The notes beneath the pieces are model-generated. The model was not told the DNA's origin. It saw only the letters and a program-made list of their open reading frames with translations, and ran no database searches. A stretch of DNA of 64,000 bases. Source: Nitrococcus mobilis Nb-231. GTDB taxonomy: Bacteria > Pseudomonadota > Gammaproteobacteria > Nitrococcales > Nitrococcaceae. Numbering within the stretch: position 1 is the stretch's first letter; each line of letters begins with the position of its first letter. The position numbers were made by a program, and so were the translations under genes. Location of the stretch: contig NZ_CH672427.1 in the NCBI RefSeq assembly GCF_000153205.1, forward strand, positions 2,322,023 to 2,386,022. Reading direction: 5' to 3'. Positions 11,622 through 20,881 of this stretch are shown here, one piece after another.

Positions 11622-11954
11622 GTGGTGGCGACAAACTGTCTTTTGGTGATTTCGACCTGTCCGGATCAGTCGTCTGCGCAGACCATCGCGGCGGCGTTAG
11701 TGGAGGGCGGGCATGCCGCCTGCGTCAATATTGTGCCTGGGTTGACTTCAGTCTATCGTTGGCAAGGCCAAGTTGAGCGCGACTCCGAGCTGTTGCTGCT
11801 GGCGAAGACGACAGCCGAAGCGTATCCTCGCGTGCAGGAGATTCTACGCCGACTGAATCCGAATGAACTACCCGAGATCATAGCGCTCCCTGTTGATCGG
11901 GGTCTGGCCGATTATCTCAATTGGGTATCCCATCAAACGGCACAAGAGGGCTGA
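11622..11954 (+). CDS. cutA: Divalent-cation tolerance protein CutA
   Basis: Small trimeric ferredoxin-like-fold protein, 110 aa with a GTG start preceded by GAAGG. The diagnostic signatures are ACVNIVPGLTSVYRWQG near 33-49, LLLLAKT and EILRRLNPNELPEIIALPV. Linked in enterobacteria to copper and divalent-cation tolerance, although its true biochemical role is unsettled. It is followed seven bases later by dsbD, the order also seen in enterobacteria. Confidence 0.95.
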   Translation: MVATNCLLVISTCPDQSSAQTIAAALVEGGHAACVNIVPGLTSVYRWQGQVERDSELLLLAKTTAEAYPRVQEILRRLNPNELPEIIALPVDRGLADYLNWVSHQTAQEG

Positions 11955-11961
11955 CAAGCTG

Positions 11962-13818
11962 ATGAGGCTGCGACTGATTGCTCGCCTTGTGTCGCTGCTG
12001 GTTTTGTTGTCCATAGCCTGCGCTATCAGTGCTGCGCCGAGCGGTGTACTGGCCGGCTTGTTCGGCAGCGACGAGCCGGTACTGCTGCCAGTGGAGCAGG
12101 CGTTCCCAATCAGCGCCGAGTTGGTTGCGCCGGATCGCCTCGTTGCTCGATGGGATGTGCAGCCGGGTTATTATCTTTACCGCGATAAGCTGGCCTTTGA
12201 GCTGGCAGACACAGGTAACTCAATTCGGCGCGCGCAAACTCCGGCGGGGGAGCCCAAAGAGGACCCTTACTTCGGGCGTCTAGAAGTTTATCATCACCCG
12301 GTCGAGGTCACGCTGCAGCTTGAGCATGCGGCGCGCCGCCCGTTCGAACTGGTGGCTCACTATCAGGGCTGTGCCGATGCCGGGCTGTGCTACCCGCCAC
12401 AGACGACCCGTTTGCGCCTCGTTCCCGCAAGTGCGGGTCTCGGCGTCGATGTAGATACGACTCGGGATGCGAGTGCGGCGGATGTCGATTTGTTATCAGC
12501 GGGGACGAATCAGCTGGCGCAAATTTTGCAAGAAGGGCGGCCGCTGGCCATTCTTGCGACCTTTTTCGTGGCCGGTTTGTTGCTCGCGTTCACCGCTTGC
12601 CTGTACCCGATGATCCCGATCCTCTCGGGGCTGATCGCCGGTGATCGCCACCGGCGCAAAGGATCGCGCGCCTTCTTGCTCTCCCTGGTCTATGTCGAGA
12701 GTACGGCCCTAGCCTATGCGATCGCCGGAGTCATCGCCGGTCTCACCGGGCAGGCCGTGCAAGCCGATCTGCAAAGCCCCTGGTTTCTCGGGGCGTTTGC
12801 GGCCGTGTTCATCGCTTTGGCGTTATCGATGTTCGGGCTTTACGAGTTGCAGCTGCCCAGCCGTTGGCAGACGCGGCTTTTCGAGGCCTCGCGGCATCAA
12901 CGCGGCGGCACTGTGGTGGGCGTGGCCGCGATGGGTGCGCTCTCCGTGCTGATCGTGGGTGCTTGTTCCGGACCGGCGTTGGTTGCGGCGCTGGTCTTCA
13001 TCAGCAGTACCGGGGAGGCCTGGCTGGGCGGGCTCGCCCTGTTCGTGCTTGCCAATGGCATGGGCGTGCCGCTGTTGCTGATCGGTACCGCCGCCGGTAA
13101 ATGGCTGCCACAGGCCGGGCACTGGATGGAGACGGTGCGCCGGGTTTTCGGTGTGCTTTTTTTAGCAGTCGCGTTGTGGATGCTCGAGCGGGTGCTTCCG
13201 GCTGAGCTCGGTTTGGCGCTATGGGGCGCGTTGCTGCTTGGCTGCGGTGTCTATCTGGGTGGCTTGGATCGACTCACCGGTGCGGCGGGCGGCATGCAGC
13301 GGCTGTGCAAAACGGGTGGTTTGCTGCTGCTCATTTGGGGCAGTGCGGCTCTGATCGGTGCGGCTAGCGGTGGTGGCGATTTGCGCCAACCGCTGCGTGC
13401 GCTTGTCGCCGTGCCGCCGACTTCGGTCAGCGTGAGTTCCACACATGGTTTTCGTCAAGTGAACAGTGTTCAGGAACTCGATGCCGCGCTGCAGCGGGCC
13501 AGTGTCGCGGGGCAGCCGGTTGTATTGGATGTGTACGCCGATTGGTGCGTTTATTGTGTAGAGCTCGATGAGCGGACGTTCAGCGATCCTCGGGTCCAAC
13601 AATTGCTTTCTCGAGCGGTTAGGCTGCGTGCCGATGTCACCGCCATGAGCCCCGCCCACAAGACGTTGCTCCGACGCCTCGATGTGTTTCTGCCGCCGGC
13701 GGTTATGTTCTTCGGTTCAGACGGCCATGAGCGTCGAGGCTTGCGCGTGGTGGGCTTCCTCGAACCTGCCGCTTTTCTGCAGCGCGCACAGCTCGGCCTC
13801 TTTGGGGGCGCCTCATGA
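11962..13818 (+). CDS. dsbD: Thiol:disulfide interchange protein DsbD
   Basis: Inner-membrane reductase that passes electrons from cytoplasmic thioredoxin to periplasmic DsbC/CcmG-like proteins. The 618-aa protein starts at the ATG 11962 with a signal peptide. All three redox modules are visible: the periplasmic alpha domain with C..(8)..C around CADAGLCYPP, eight-helix beta domain with cysteines in FTACLYPM and GACSGPAL, and the C-terminal thioredoxin-like gamma domain ADWCVYCVELDERTF. Its end overlaps the start of a membrane-anchored thioredoxin, a plausible electron acceptor. Confidence 0.95.
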   Translation: MRLRLIARLVSLLVLLSIACAISAAPSGVLAGLFGSDEPVLLPVEQAFPISAELVAPDRLVARWDVQPGYYLYRDKLAFELADTGNSIRRAQTPAGEPKEDPYFGRLEVYHHPVEVTLQLEHAARRPFELVAHYQGCADAGLCYPPQTTRLRLVPASAGLGVDVDTTRDASAADVDLLSAGTNQLAQILQEGRPLAILATFFVAGLLLAFTACLYPMIPILSGLIAGDRHRRKGSRAFLLSLVYVESTALAYAIAGVIAGLTGQAVQADLQSPWFLGAFAAVFIALALSMFGLYELQLPSRWQTRLFEASRHQRGGTVVGVAAMGALSVLIVGACSGPALVAALVFISSTGEAWLGGLALFVLANGMGVPLLLIGTAAGKWLPQAGHWMETVRRVFGVLFLAVALWMLERVLPAELGLALWGALLLGCGVYLGGLDRLTGAAGGMQRLCKTGGLLLLIWGSAALIGAASGGGDLRQPLRALVAVPPTSVSVSSTHGFRQVNSVQELDAALQRASVAGQPVVLDVYADWCVYCVELDERTFSDPRVQQLLSRAVRLRADVTAMSPAHKTLLRRLDVFLPPAVMFFGSDGHERRGLRVVGFLEPAAFLQRAQLGLFGGAS

Positions 13819-14336
13819 ACCGAGGGCCGTTGTGGTGGTCGTTAATTGTCCTGATTGTTCTGCTGGTGGGCGTCACGATAGGAATCGGTAGCCACACTTG
13901 GTATAGCAATCTCGAAGGGAGTCAACGCCCGGTCTTTACGCTGCCGGCCATGAGCAGCGGCAAGCAAAAAAGCATCGCCGAGTGGGACGGTAAGCTCGTA
14001 GTGCTCAATTTTTGGGCTACCTGGTGCGAGCCTTGTCGTCGCGAGATTCCGCTTCTCATAACGCTGCAGCGGCAATATGAGGAGCGTGGCTTGCAAGTGC
14101 TCGGAGTCGCCATCGACAGTCGAGTTGCGATTCGCGATTTCGCCGCTACGTTAAGTATCAACTATCCCGTGCTCTATGGTGTCGAGGCTGCTATGGATGT
14201 CGCCGCGAGCTACGGCGACGAGCAGGGGACGTTGCCGTACACCGTAGTGATCGATCGCTCGGGGCGTATTCGCCAGGTATTCCGCAAAGAGCTCAAGCGT
14301 CCCGATATCGAGCCCGTGATACGCGAACTGCTATAA
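13815..14336 (+). CDS. TlpA/ResA-like membrane-anchored thioredoxin
   Basis: A 173-aa redoxin with one N-terminal membrane anchor ([16 protein letters not shown]) and a thioredoxin domain carrying the redox motif WATWCEPC at about 72-79 and the cis-proline in GTLPYTV. The ATG overlaps the dsbD stop by four bases, so it probably receives electrons from DsbD in the periplasm. Similar proteins reduce apocytochrome c or other exported thiols; no cytochrome maturation genes are nearby to narrow the substrate. Confidence 0.88.
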   Translation: MNRGPLWWSLIVLIVLLVGVTIGIGSHTWYSNLEGSQRPVFTLPAMSSGKQKSIAEWDGKLVVLNFWATWCEPCRREIPLLITLQRQYEERGLQVLGVAIDSRVAIRDFAATLSINYPVLYGVEAAMDVAASYGDEQGTLPYTVVIDRSGRIRQVFRKELKRPDIEPVIRELL

Positions 14337-14644
14337 TATCGCGTTGTCTGATTCAGCGCATGGCTGAGGGCAGGCATACCGGCGGATGGTACTTGGGGCC
14401 GGTTTGCAATTCGGCTTTGAGTTGGATGTCTCGATTCTGCGTGATACGCGGCGCAATTTATTCCATCGGTTGGTTTGATTACGGTGCGCTCGCTCGGCGT
14501 TGCTGGCCTTGTCGGGGAAGTGCGCTATGCGCCCATCTGCAGCGAAAAATCGATAAAACGACAGAATCTGGACAAAATGGCTGGGGTAGTCCAGAATCCC
14601 GCGACGGCTGCGACCGCCTCCAACGCTATGGCGAAGGAAGGGGA
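14337..14644. other. Intergenic leader upstream of aroQ-accB-accC
   Basis: 308 bases between the thioredoxin gene and aroQ. An open frame runs in phase with aroQ from 14360, but its residues (Cys/Trp-rich, no motif) do not look like protein. I expect the aroQ-accBC promoter and untranslated leader here. I cannot assign boxes or a riboswitch. Confidence 0.4.
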
Positions 14645-15088
14645 ATGACCAAGGTTTTGGTGCTCAACGGGCCCAATCTCAACCTGCTCGGTACGCGCGA
14701 GCCGGGCCGCTACGGCACCGAGAGCTTGCAGACGATAGTTCAGCGCCTTATGGATAAGGCCAAAGCGGCAGCTATCGGGCTCGAGGCCTTTCAGAGCAAT
14801 GCCGAGCATGAGCTTATTGAGCGTATTCATCGGGCCGCCCAGCAAGGCGTCGCTTATATCATCATCAATCCAGGGGCTTTGACACATACCAGCATTGCCC
14901 TGCGGGATGCCTTGCTCGGGGTCGAGATACCATTCATAGAGGTACATATTACGAACGTGTACGCTCGCGAATCATTTCGTCGACATTCTTATTTGAGCGA
15001 TATTGCGGCCGGGGTGATCAGCGGTCTGGGCCCTCTGGGTTATGAATTGGCACTATACGCGGCGCTGCGGAATGCGAAGCGGAGCTGA
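14645..15088 (+). CDS. aroQ: Type II 3-dehydroquinate dehydratase
   Basis: Converts 3-dehydroquinate to 3-dehydroshikimate in the shikimate pathway. The 147-aa protein starts at ATG 14645 behind GGAAGGGG and shows the type II signature [18 protein letters not shown], with the catalytic Tyr just after it. It also has [29 protein letters not shown] and [17 protein letters not shown]. First gene of aroQ-accB-accC, a classic gammaproteobacterial arrangement, with accB five bases downstream. Confidence 0.96.
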   Translation: MTKVLVLNGPNLNLLGTREPGRYGTESLQTIVQRLMDKAKAAAIGLEAFQSNAEHELIERIHRAAQQGVAYIIINPGALTHTSIALRDALLGVEIPFIEVHITNVYARESFRRHSYLSDIAAGVISGLGPLGYELALYAALRNAKRS

Positions 15089-15093
15089 CTGAG

Positions 15094-15549
15094 ATGGATA
15101 TTCGCAAGATCAAGCGCTTGATTGAGCTGATCGAGGAATCAGGCGTCAATGAGATTGAAATTCGGGAAGGTGAGGAGTCGATCCGGATCAGTCGCAGCAG
15201 TTCTGTAGCCGCGTTGTCGCAGGTGCCGGCCCAGGCTCATACTTCGCTGTCGCCTGCTGTGCAACCCGCTGCGGCTTGGCCGGTGGCGAAACCTGCGGAG
15301 GAGTCGCCCGTCAGTGGTCACGTGCTGCGCTCGCCGATGGTGGGCACCTTCTACCGAGCCTCCTCGCCAGGTGCTAAGCCTTTCGTGGAAGAGGGTCAGA
15401 GCGTTCGAGTCGGGGACACGCTGTGCATCATCGAGGCCATGAAAATGCTCAATCAGATTGAGGCCGATGTAGCCGGTGTGGTGGAGCGAGTTCTAGTGGA
15501 GAACGCACAGCCCGTCGAGTACGATCAGCCTCTGTTCGTTATCGAATAG
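15094..15549 (+). CDS. accB: Biotin carboxyl carrier protein of acetyl-CoA carboxylase
   Basis: 151-aa carrier whose biotin swings between AccC and the AccAD carboxyltransferase in the first step of fatty-acid synthesis. The N-terminal [16 protein letters not shown] region, a Pro/Ala-rich linker (40-75) and the C-terminal biotinyl domain are all present. Lys117 in EAMKML is the biotinylation site. It lies between aroQ and accC in one apparent operon. Confidence 0.97.
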   Translation: MDIRKIKRLIELIEESGVNEIEIREGEESIRISRSSSVAALSQVPAQAHTSLSPAVQPAAAWPVAKPAEESPVSGHVLRSPMVGTFYRASSPGAKPFVEEGQSVRVGDTLCIIEAMKMLNQIEADVAGVVERVLVENAQPVEYDQPLFVIE

Positions 15550-15605
15550 GCGCGTTGCTCGCCAACACGGCTTTGTTCGCCCACCGAGATTACGGATTAT
15601 CATCG

Positions 15606-16949
15606 ATGCTGGACAAGATCCTCATCGCTAACCGCGGTGAAATCGCATTGCGTATCCAGCGGGCTTGCCGCGAGCTCGGCATCCGTACGGTTGCGGTTCA
15701 CTCGAGCGCTGACCGGGAGCTCAAACATGTGAGGCTCGCCGATGAGTCGGTATGTATTGGGCCGGCGCCCTCAAGTGAAAGCTATTTGAACATCCCGGCA
15801 ATCATCAGTGCAGCCGAAGTCACCGATGCGGTGGCGATCCATCCAGGTTACGGTTTTCTTGCCGAGAATGCGGGTTTTGTCGAGCGAGTGGAGAGCTCTG
15901 GTTTTGTCTTCATCGGGCCTCGGGCGGAGACCATCCAACTCATGGGTGATAAGGTTTCTGCAATTCGGGCGATGCAGGACGCCGGGATTCCTTGCGTTCC
16001 AGGCTCTGATGGGCCGGTCGGTGATGATGCCGAAGCCAATCTGAGGCTCGCCGCCGAGATCGGTTATCCGGTTATCATCAAGGCGGCCGCAGGAGGCGGT
16101 GGTCGCGGCATGCGTGTCGTCCATAGCGAGGCCAGTCTGTTGCACGCTATTGCCGTGACGCGGGCCGAAGCGCGTGCCGCCTTCGGCAGCGATACCGTCT
16201 ACATGGAGAAGTTTCTAGAGCGCCCACGCCACATCGAGATCCAAGTGTTAGCGGATCAGTATGGCAATGCCATTCACCTCGGTGAGCGTGATTGCTCCAT
16301 GCAGCGACGCCACCAGAAAGTGGCCGAAGAGTCTCCGGCACCTGGGATCACGGCCGAACAGCGTCAAGCGATTGGGCAGCGCTGCGCCGATGCCTGCCAG
16401 GAGATCGGATACTGTGGCGCTGGGACGTTCGAGTTCCTCTATCAGGACGGTAATTTCTTTTTCATCGAAATGAACACCCGTATCCAGGTTGAGCACCCCG
16501 TGACCGAAATGGTTACGGGTATAGACTTGGTCAAGGAACAGATACTGATCGCCACCGGGCAGCATCTGCGCTATCGGCAGGAGGATGTGTGCCTTCGTGG
16601 CCATGCCATCGAATGCCGAATCAATGCCGAGGACGCGCGAACTTTCATTCCTTCACCGGGGCGGATCACCCAATATCACGCGCCCGGTGGCCCGGGCGTT
16701 CGGGTCGATACTCATATTTACAATGGCTATATCGTGCCGCCTTTCTATGACTCCATGATCGGTAAGCTCATTACCTGGGGGGAAGATCGTGCCAGTGCCA
16801 TCGCTCGCATGCGCACGGCGCTTTCCGAAATCGTGGTGGACGGTATCGAGACCAATGTGTTGTTACAGCAAGATATTATGCAGGATGCGGCGTTCCAGCA
16901 GGGCGGCACGAATATCCACTATCTGCAGAAAAAACTGAGTTTGGTTTGA
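15606..16949 (+). CDS. accC: Biotin carboxylase subunit of acetyl-CoA carboxylase
   Basis: ATP-dependent carboxylation of biotin on AccB. The 447-aa ATP-grasp enzyme starts [17 protein letters not shown] at 15606. It has the glycine-rich ATP loop [13 protein letters not shown], the [12 protein letters not shown] segment and the catalytic [15 protein letters not shown]. The frame is open to 15555, but the extra 17 residues are not conserved. In many relatives prmA follows; here an IS-rich zone follows. Confidence 0.96.
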   Translation: MLDKILIANRGEIALRIQRACRELGIRTVAVHSSADRELKHVRLADESVCIGPAPSSESYLNIPAIISAAEVTDAVAIHPGYGFLAENAGFVERVESSGFVFIGPRAETIQLMGDKVSAIRAMQDAGIPCVPGSDGPVGDDAEANLRLAAEIGYPVIIKAAAGGGGRGMRVVHSEASLLHAIAVTRAEARAAFGSDTVYMEKFLERPRHIEIQVLADQYGNAIHLGERDCSMQRRHQKVAEESPAPGITAEQRQAIGQRCADACQEIGYCGAGTFEFLYQDGNFFFIEMNTRIQVEHPVTEMVTGIDLVKEQILIATGQHLRYRQEDVCLRGHAIECRINAEDARTFIPSPGRITQYHAPGGPGVRVDTHIYNGYIVPPFYDSMIGKLITWGEDRASAIARMRTALSEIVVDGIETNVLLQQDIMQDAAFQQGGTNIHYLQKKLSLV

Positions 16950-17424
16950 TCGGCGCATTGGCGCGGCCTTGTATCGGGCACTCAACTTGGCTTTTGTTGC
17001 AGTCGAGCGTATCGACTTGGTAAGAACACGTGCCCCGTCATCCGTAAGTTGACGCAGCACAAGCACCACATGGTATTTGCAGTAGTACCTATCTCACATG
17101 AGTGAAAAGCGTTGCTGAGAGGGCACTGGACGCCCCATCAATAATGCCGGCACGCTCGTGTAGCGGCTTTGGGTTGACTGGCCCTGGTTTCACCCAACGT
17201 CCTTTCTGCCTCGATCCACGCCAGGCAGGTGTGGTGGCGCCGTGAAGTCCCAATTCCGACACTTTTGCGAAGATGACCGATTCGCACATCGAATTGGCGT
17301 TGGAGTGAAATGGCACTTATTTTACCGGCTTGCAGCGGGCTGAGAGGGTTTCGTGGTGTTCGACCTGGGGGCGTTTGCCGCATGGATGCGGCAAGCGAGC
17401 CTCTAAGGGTGGATTTACGGCGGT
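16950..17424. other. Non-coding stretch after accC with a short palindrome
   Basis: No recognisable gene. At 17375-17394 there is a perfect 9-bp inverted repeat (TTGCCGCAT, 2-base loop, ATGCGGCAA) that resembles a small REP-like unit. It lies beside the istB remnant and may be part of the same decayed mobile DNA. Confidence 0.4.
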
Positions 17425-17571
17425 TATTTTCTGGATTGTCCAGTCGCCTAGGATCAGCAGGTCGGTCTTAGCGAGTTGGTCCATCAGACGCGGGTAGCTG
17501 CCGGCCCCATAGGGGATGCACAGTTGCTCGATCAGCCGCGGTAGCCGGAAGTAGCACACGGGCAGCCCCTG
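17425..17571 (-). pseudogene. Remnant of IS21-family helper ATPase gene istB
   Basis: About 48 codons on the minus strand read VCYFRLPRLIEQL, then GAGSYPRLMDQLAKTDLLIL and GDW, the stretch of IstB-type ATPases between the Walker A region and Walker B (family form: LLILDDWG). A TGA stands immediately upstream (17572-17574) and similarity stops after about 17425. It is a fragment without its partner gene istA, left from an older IS21 insertion. Confidence 0.75.
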
Positions 17572-17708
17572 TCAACAGGCCCTAACAACCCCTTACTATT
17601 TGCTTCGCGATCTCTTGTCATATCGGGAACTCTTGGATGTATGCCCAATCAATGAGTGCACTGAACGGCCCAGCGTCGGCCGGTAAGTTCTGCGGTGCAC
17701 ACACCTTA

Positions 17709-18884
17709 GGAGACTCTGAACTATTCCCGGCCACGCCAGTATAATTGCGGCATTGCCACCGACCCAGGCGGAACCGATGAAACAAACCACCTTTGCTTCG
17801 ATGAGTTTTGCGGCCAAGAAGCGGCGCACGCGCCGGGAGAAGTTTCTCGCCGAGATGGAGCAGGTGGTGCCTTGGGCAAAACTGGTGGCGCTCATTGAGC
17901 CGCACTACCCCAAGGCGGGCCGGCGTGGCCGCCCGCCGATGCCGCTTGAGTCGATGCTGCGTATTTATTTCATGCAGCAGTGGTACGCGCTCTCCGACCC
18001 GGCGATGGAGGATGCGCTCTATGAGATCGAGTCGATGCGCCGCTTCGCCGGGCTTGAGCTCATCGACGACGCGCTGCCCGACGAGACCACGATTTTGAAG
18101 TTTCGCCGCCTGCTGGAGCGCCACGGCCTGACTGCCCAGATGATGAACGTAATCCACGACGTGCTCGCCGAGCGCGGGGCGCTGCTCAAGGGCGGCACTA
18201 TGGTCGATGCCACGAGTGTGCACGCTCCGGCCTCGACGAAGAACAAGGCGCGCCGGCGCGACCCGCAGATGCACCAGACGCGGAAGGGCAATCAGTGGTA
18301 TTTCGGCATGAAGATCCACGTGGGGGCCGATGTCAACAGCGGCCTTGCTCACACGGTTTCGGTGACTGCAGCCAACGCCTCGGACATCAGCCAATTGCCG
18401 CGCCTGCTGCGCGAGGACGACCGCGCGGTCTTTGGTGATAAAGGCTACGTCGATAACACCCTTAAGCGCGCGGCGCGCGGGGCGGGTGTCCACTGGGGCG
18501 TGTCCTTGAAGGCAAGCTCCAAGCACAAACTCACCGGTGCGAACAAGCGCACCAACCGCAAGCGCTCTTCGGTCCGTGCCCGGGTGGAGCACATTTTCCG
18601 GGTGATCAAGCGCCAATTCGGTTACACCAAGGTGCGCTACAAGGGGCTTGCCAAGAATGCCGCACAGGTGTTCACGCTGATCGGCCTGACGAATCTGTAT
18701 CTGGTGAGGAGGCAACTGATGACGAGCTGACAGGCAAACTCCGCCTGCTTGCTCAGAAAAGGGGTTCAGCGGCGCCAAACGGCCCCGTAAATCAGCACTC
18801 GGCGGCGGGAAACCGAGCATTTTTACCCTTCCTCTCGTCAGAGACGAATGCGTTTGACTTCAGCTCGAATAGTTCAGACGTTCC
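17709..18884 (+). mobile_element. IS5-family insertion sequence, copy 1
   Basis: 1176-bp element. Left end GGAGACTCTGAACTATTC and right end (complement) GGAACGTCTGAACTATTC form imperfect terminal inverted repeats. It is flanked by the 4-bp direct repeat CTTA at 17705-17708 and 18885-18888, the length expected for IS5. It carries one transposase gene. A second, almost identical copy lies at 26480-27655 in the opposite orientation. Confidence 0.95.
17777..18730 (+). CDS. IS5-family transposase (copy 1)
   Basis: 317-aa DDE transposase starting MKQTTFASMSF at 17777. The N-terminal DUF772-like region GRPPMPLESMLRIYFMQQW is followed by the three acidic residues in GGTMVDATSV, AVFGDKGYVDN and ARVEHIFRVIKRQFGY. 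The frame is intact, so the element could be active. The in-frame start at 17753 lies close to the terminal repeat and has no better ribosome site. It differs from copy 2 at one residue (Pro in IEPHYPK, Leu in copy 2). Confidence 0.95.
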   Translation: MKQTTFASMSFAAKKRRTRREKFLAEMEQVVPWAKLVALIEPHYPKAGRRGRPPMPLESMLRIYFMQQWYALSDPAMEDALYEIESMRRFAGLELIDDALPDETTILKFRRLLERHGLTAQMMNVIHDVLAERGALLKGGTMVDATSVHAPASTKNKARRRDPQMHQTRKGNQWYFGMKIHVGADVNSGLAHTVSVTAANASDISQLPRLLREDDRAVFGDKGYVDNTLKRAARGAGVHWGVSLKASSKHKLTGANKRTNRKRSSVRARVEHIFRVIKRQFGYTKVRYKGLAKNAAQVFTLIGLTNLYLVRRQLMTS

Positions 18885-18888
18885 CTTA

Positions 18889-19313
18889 AGAGTCCAGTTA
18901 CGACCGACGGGTTATACGGTACGTGATCGAGTCAGCTTCACGGCTCACGGCGTGCCCCACAATACGCCTATGTGAATGGATTTCGATATTTGATAGGAGT
19001 GCCGATGAAAGTTCGTATCCAACCATATCTTGCGCAGTTCACCGCCGCGCGCGCGTAGGCTCGTAGCGGTGTGGTGGAATTCCACCCCTAACGGGGTGCG
19101 TATGTGGATGGCTTATGGAGAGCTCATGCGGTAAATTTGTTGCGGGCTGTTGCGCGACGAACCGATGAGGCTCCGGCACTTCGCCGTTGCTAAATCGTAA
19201 TGCGCTCGGCCACTGCGGCAGGTGTCTACGAATTTCCCCACCGGATTCAAGCGTGAGGTGCCTGGGGCACCTTGACCACCAAACTTTCTCAGCCGGCAAG
19301 ATTATTACAGACC
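18889..19313. other. Intergenic region before the aminotransferase gene, with a palindrome
   Basis: 425 bases without a recognised gene. Two details stand out. A perfect 7-bp inverted repeat AGGTGCC-TGG-GGCACCT at 19256-19272 lies 41 bases before the aminotransferase ATG and could be an operator. A 17-codon open frame lies at 19005-19058. Confidence 0.4.
19005..19058 (+). CDS. Possible 17-residue leader-type peptide
   Basis: ATG at 19005 is preceded eight bases upstream by AGGAG and the frame reads MKVRIQPYLAQFTAARA before TAG. I do not recognise it. It could be a short leader peptide, the start of a decayed gene, or chance. No independent support is visible. Confidence 0.2.
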   Translation: MKVRIQPYLAQFTAARA

Positions 19314-20711
19314 ATGAGCGATCAATCTGACGAGAACTTTGACCTCGCCGCTTTGGTGCAAAAGCGCCAAGGGGAGAAGTCTGCCCTGTTCGACAAACAC
19401 ATCAATCCCAAGCTGGTGCAAGTGTTGCGCACCATCGGCTTTGATCGCAACTACGTGCGCGGCGAAGGCAGCTACCTCTGGGACGAGGCAGGCAACAAAT
19501 ACCTCGATTGTCTCTCCGGCTACGGTATGTTCAACATTGGCCGCAACCACCCGGTCATCAAGAAGGCTGTGTGCGATTATCTTGATCTGGATGATCCGTG
19601 GAAAATCCAGATGGGCACGACCCTGCTCCCCGGGCTGCTCGCAGAAAGGTTGCTCTCGCTCGTTCCGCACATGGAAAAAGTTTTCTTCACCAACTCAGGC
19701 GCTGAGTGTAATGAGACCGCATTAAAATTCTCCCGTTGTGCCACAGGCCGTGAACGGGTGATTTATTGCGAACGCGCCTTTCATGGATTGACCTACGGTT
19801 CATTGTCCATGAACGGTTGCAACAGCTTTCGTGATGGCTTCGTCAGTTTTCTGCCAGGGCCGGTCCCCGTTCCTTTTAATGATCTTGAAGCGCTCGAAGC
19901 CGAACTCAAACGCGCTCCTACCGCCGCGTTCGTCGTCGAGCCGGTGCAGGGCAAAGGAGTGTATCCTGCTAGCGCAGAGTACTTGCTCGGCGCTCAAGAG
20001 CTTTGCCGCAAGTACGGGGCGAAGTTTGTCTTGGACGAAGTGCAAACCGGCATGGGCCGAACCGGTAAATTGTTCTCCTTTCAGCACGTCGCAGGTTTGG
20101 AGCCGGACATGCTGCTGCTCTCCAAGTCGCTGTCAGGCGGGATGGTCCCCGTCGGCGCGGTGCTGATGAAAAACGAGACTTACCAGCGCGTGTTCTCCAG
20201 CTTGGATCGCTGCGTAGTCCACTCCTCCACTTTTTGCCAAGGCGGTCTCGCGATGGCTTGCGGTCTCGCCACACTGCATATTTTGGAGAACGAAGGCCTT
20301 ATCGAAAATGCCGCCAAACAGGGGCAAGCTCTCCGGGACGGCCTCTGTGCGATGATCCCGAAGTTCGACATGCTCAAAGAAGTGCGTGGGCAGGGATTGA
20401 TGATCGGCATCGAACTGGGGGCACCGAAAGGCTTGGCGCTCAAATCCGGATGGGCGCTTATGCACAAGGCGGACAAAGGGCTCTTTCCACAGTGCCTGCT
20501 CATGCCCGCGCTGGACAAACACCACATTCTCATGCAAGTCGCCGGACATCACATGGATGTTATCAAACTGCTGCCGCCACTGGCGCTCACGGGTGAGGAT
20601 GTGCAGTGGTTCTTGAAGGCCTTTGAGGAGGTTTTGGCAGAAGCTCACAAGTTCCCCGGCCCCATTTGGACTACAGCCGCGCACCTCGTCAAGTTCGCCG
20701 CCAAAGCTTAA
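19314..20711 (+). CDS. Class III (PLP-dependent) aminotransferase
   Basis: 465-aa aminotransferase of the ornithine/acetylornithine/GABA fold type. Visible: LSGYGMFNIGRNHP at about 68, NSGAECNETALKFSR (128-141), ERAFHGLTYGSLS, the cofactor aspartate in VLDEVQTGMGRTG (Asp241), and the Schiff-base lysine in LLLSKSLSGG (Lys271). It stands alone between IS elements, so no pathway can be read from neighbours. The sequence is reminiscent of hopanoid side-chain aminotransferases (HpnO type) and of ornithine aminotransferases, but I cannot decide between them. Its composition is somewhat lower in GC than the core genes, which fits acquisition. The ATG at 19314 is preferred over the TTG at 19272. Confidence 0.85.
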   Translation: MSDQSDENFDLAALVQKRQGEKSALFDKHINPKLVQVLRTIGFDRNYVRGEGSYLWDEAGNKYLDCLSGYGMFNIGRNHPVIKKAVCDYLDLDDPWKIQMGTTLLPGLLAERLLSLVPHMEKVFFTNSGAECNETALKFSRCATGRERVIYCERAFHGLTYGSLSMNGCNSFRDGFVSFLPGPVPVPFNDLEALEAELKRAPTAAFVVEPVQGKGVYPASAEYLLGAQELCRKYGAKFVLDEVQTGMGRTGKLFSFQHVAGLEPDMLLLSKSLSGGMVPVGAVLMKNETYQRVFSSLDRCVVHSSTFCQGGLAMACGLATLHILENEGLIENAAKQGQALRDGLCAMIPKFDMLKEVRGQGLMIGIELGAPKGLALKSGWALMHKADKGLFPQCLLMPALDKHHILMQVAGHHMDVIKLLPPLALTGEDVQWFLKAFEEVLAEAHKFPGPIWTTAAHLVKFAAKA

Positions 20712-20881
20712 TCGGTAAGTGCTTTCCGGGCGGTGTCGGCGCATAAAGAATACGGCCCCAGATTTGGTTACTGATTTCCAGCCAGGTAAAGAGTAAAATG
20801 GCGATCAATGGGGTCGGATTCTAATACTGTTACCTTAGCGGAAATAATCGTATATTTATCATTATCTTGTATGATTATTAG

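Noticed and set aside
17138..17383. Minus-strand open frames after accC as genes
   Set aside because: No ribosome site, no recognisable motif, and they overlap in several frames. Only the istB-like stretch from 17425 is convincing.
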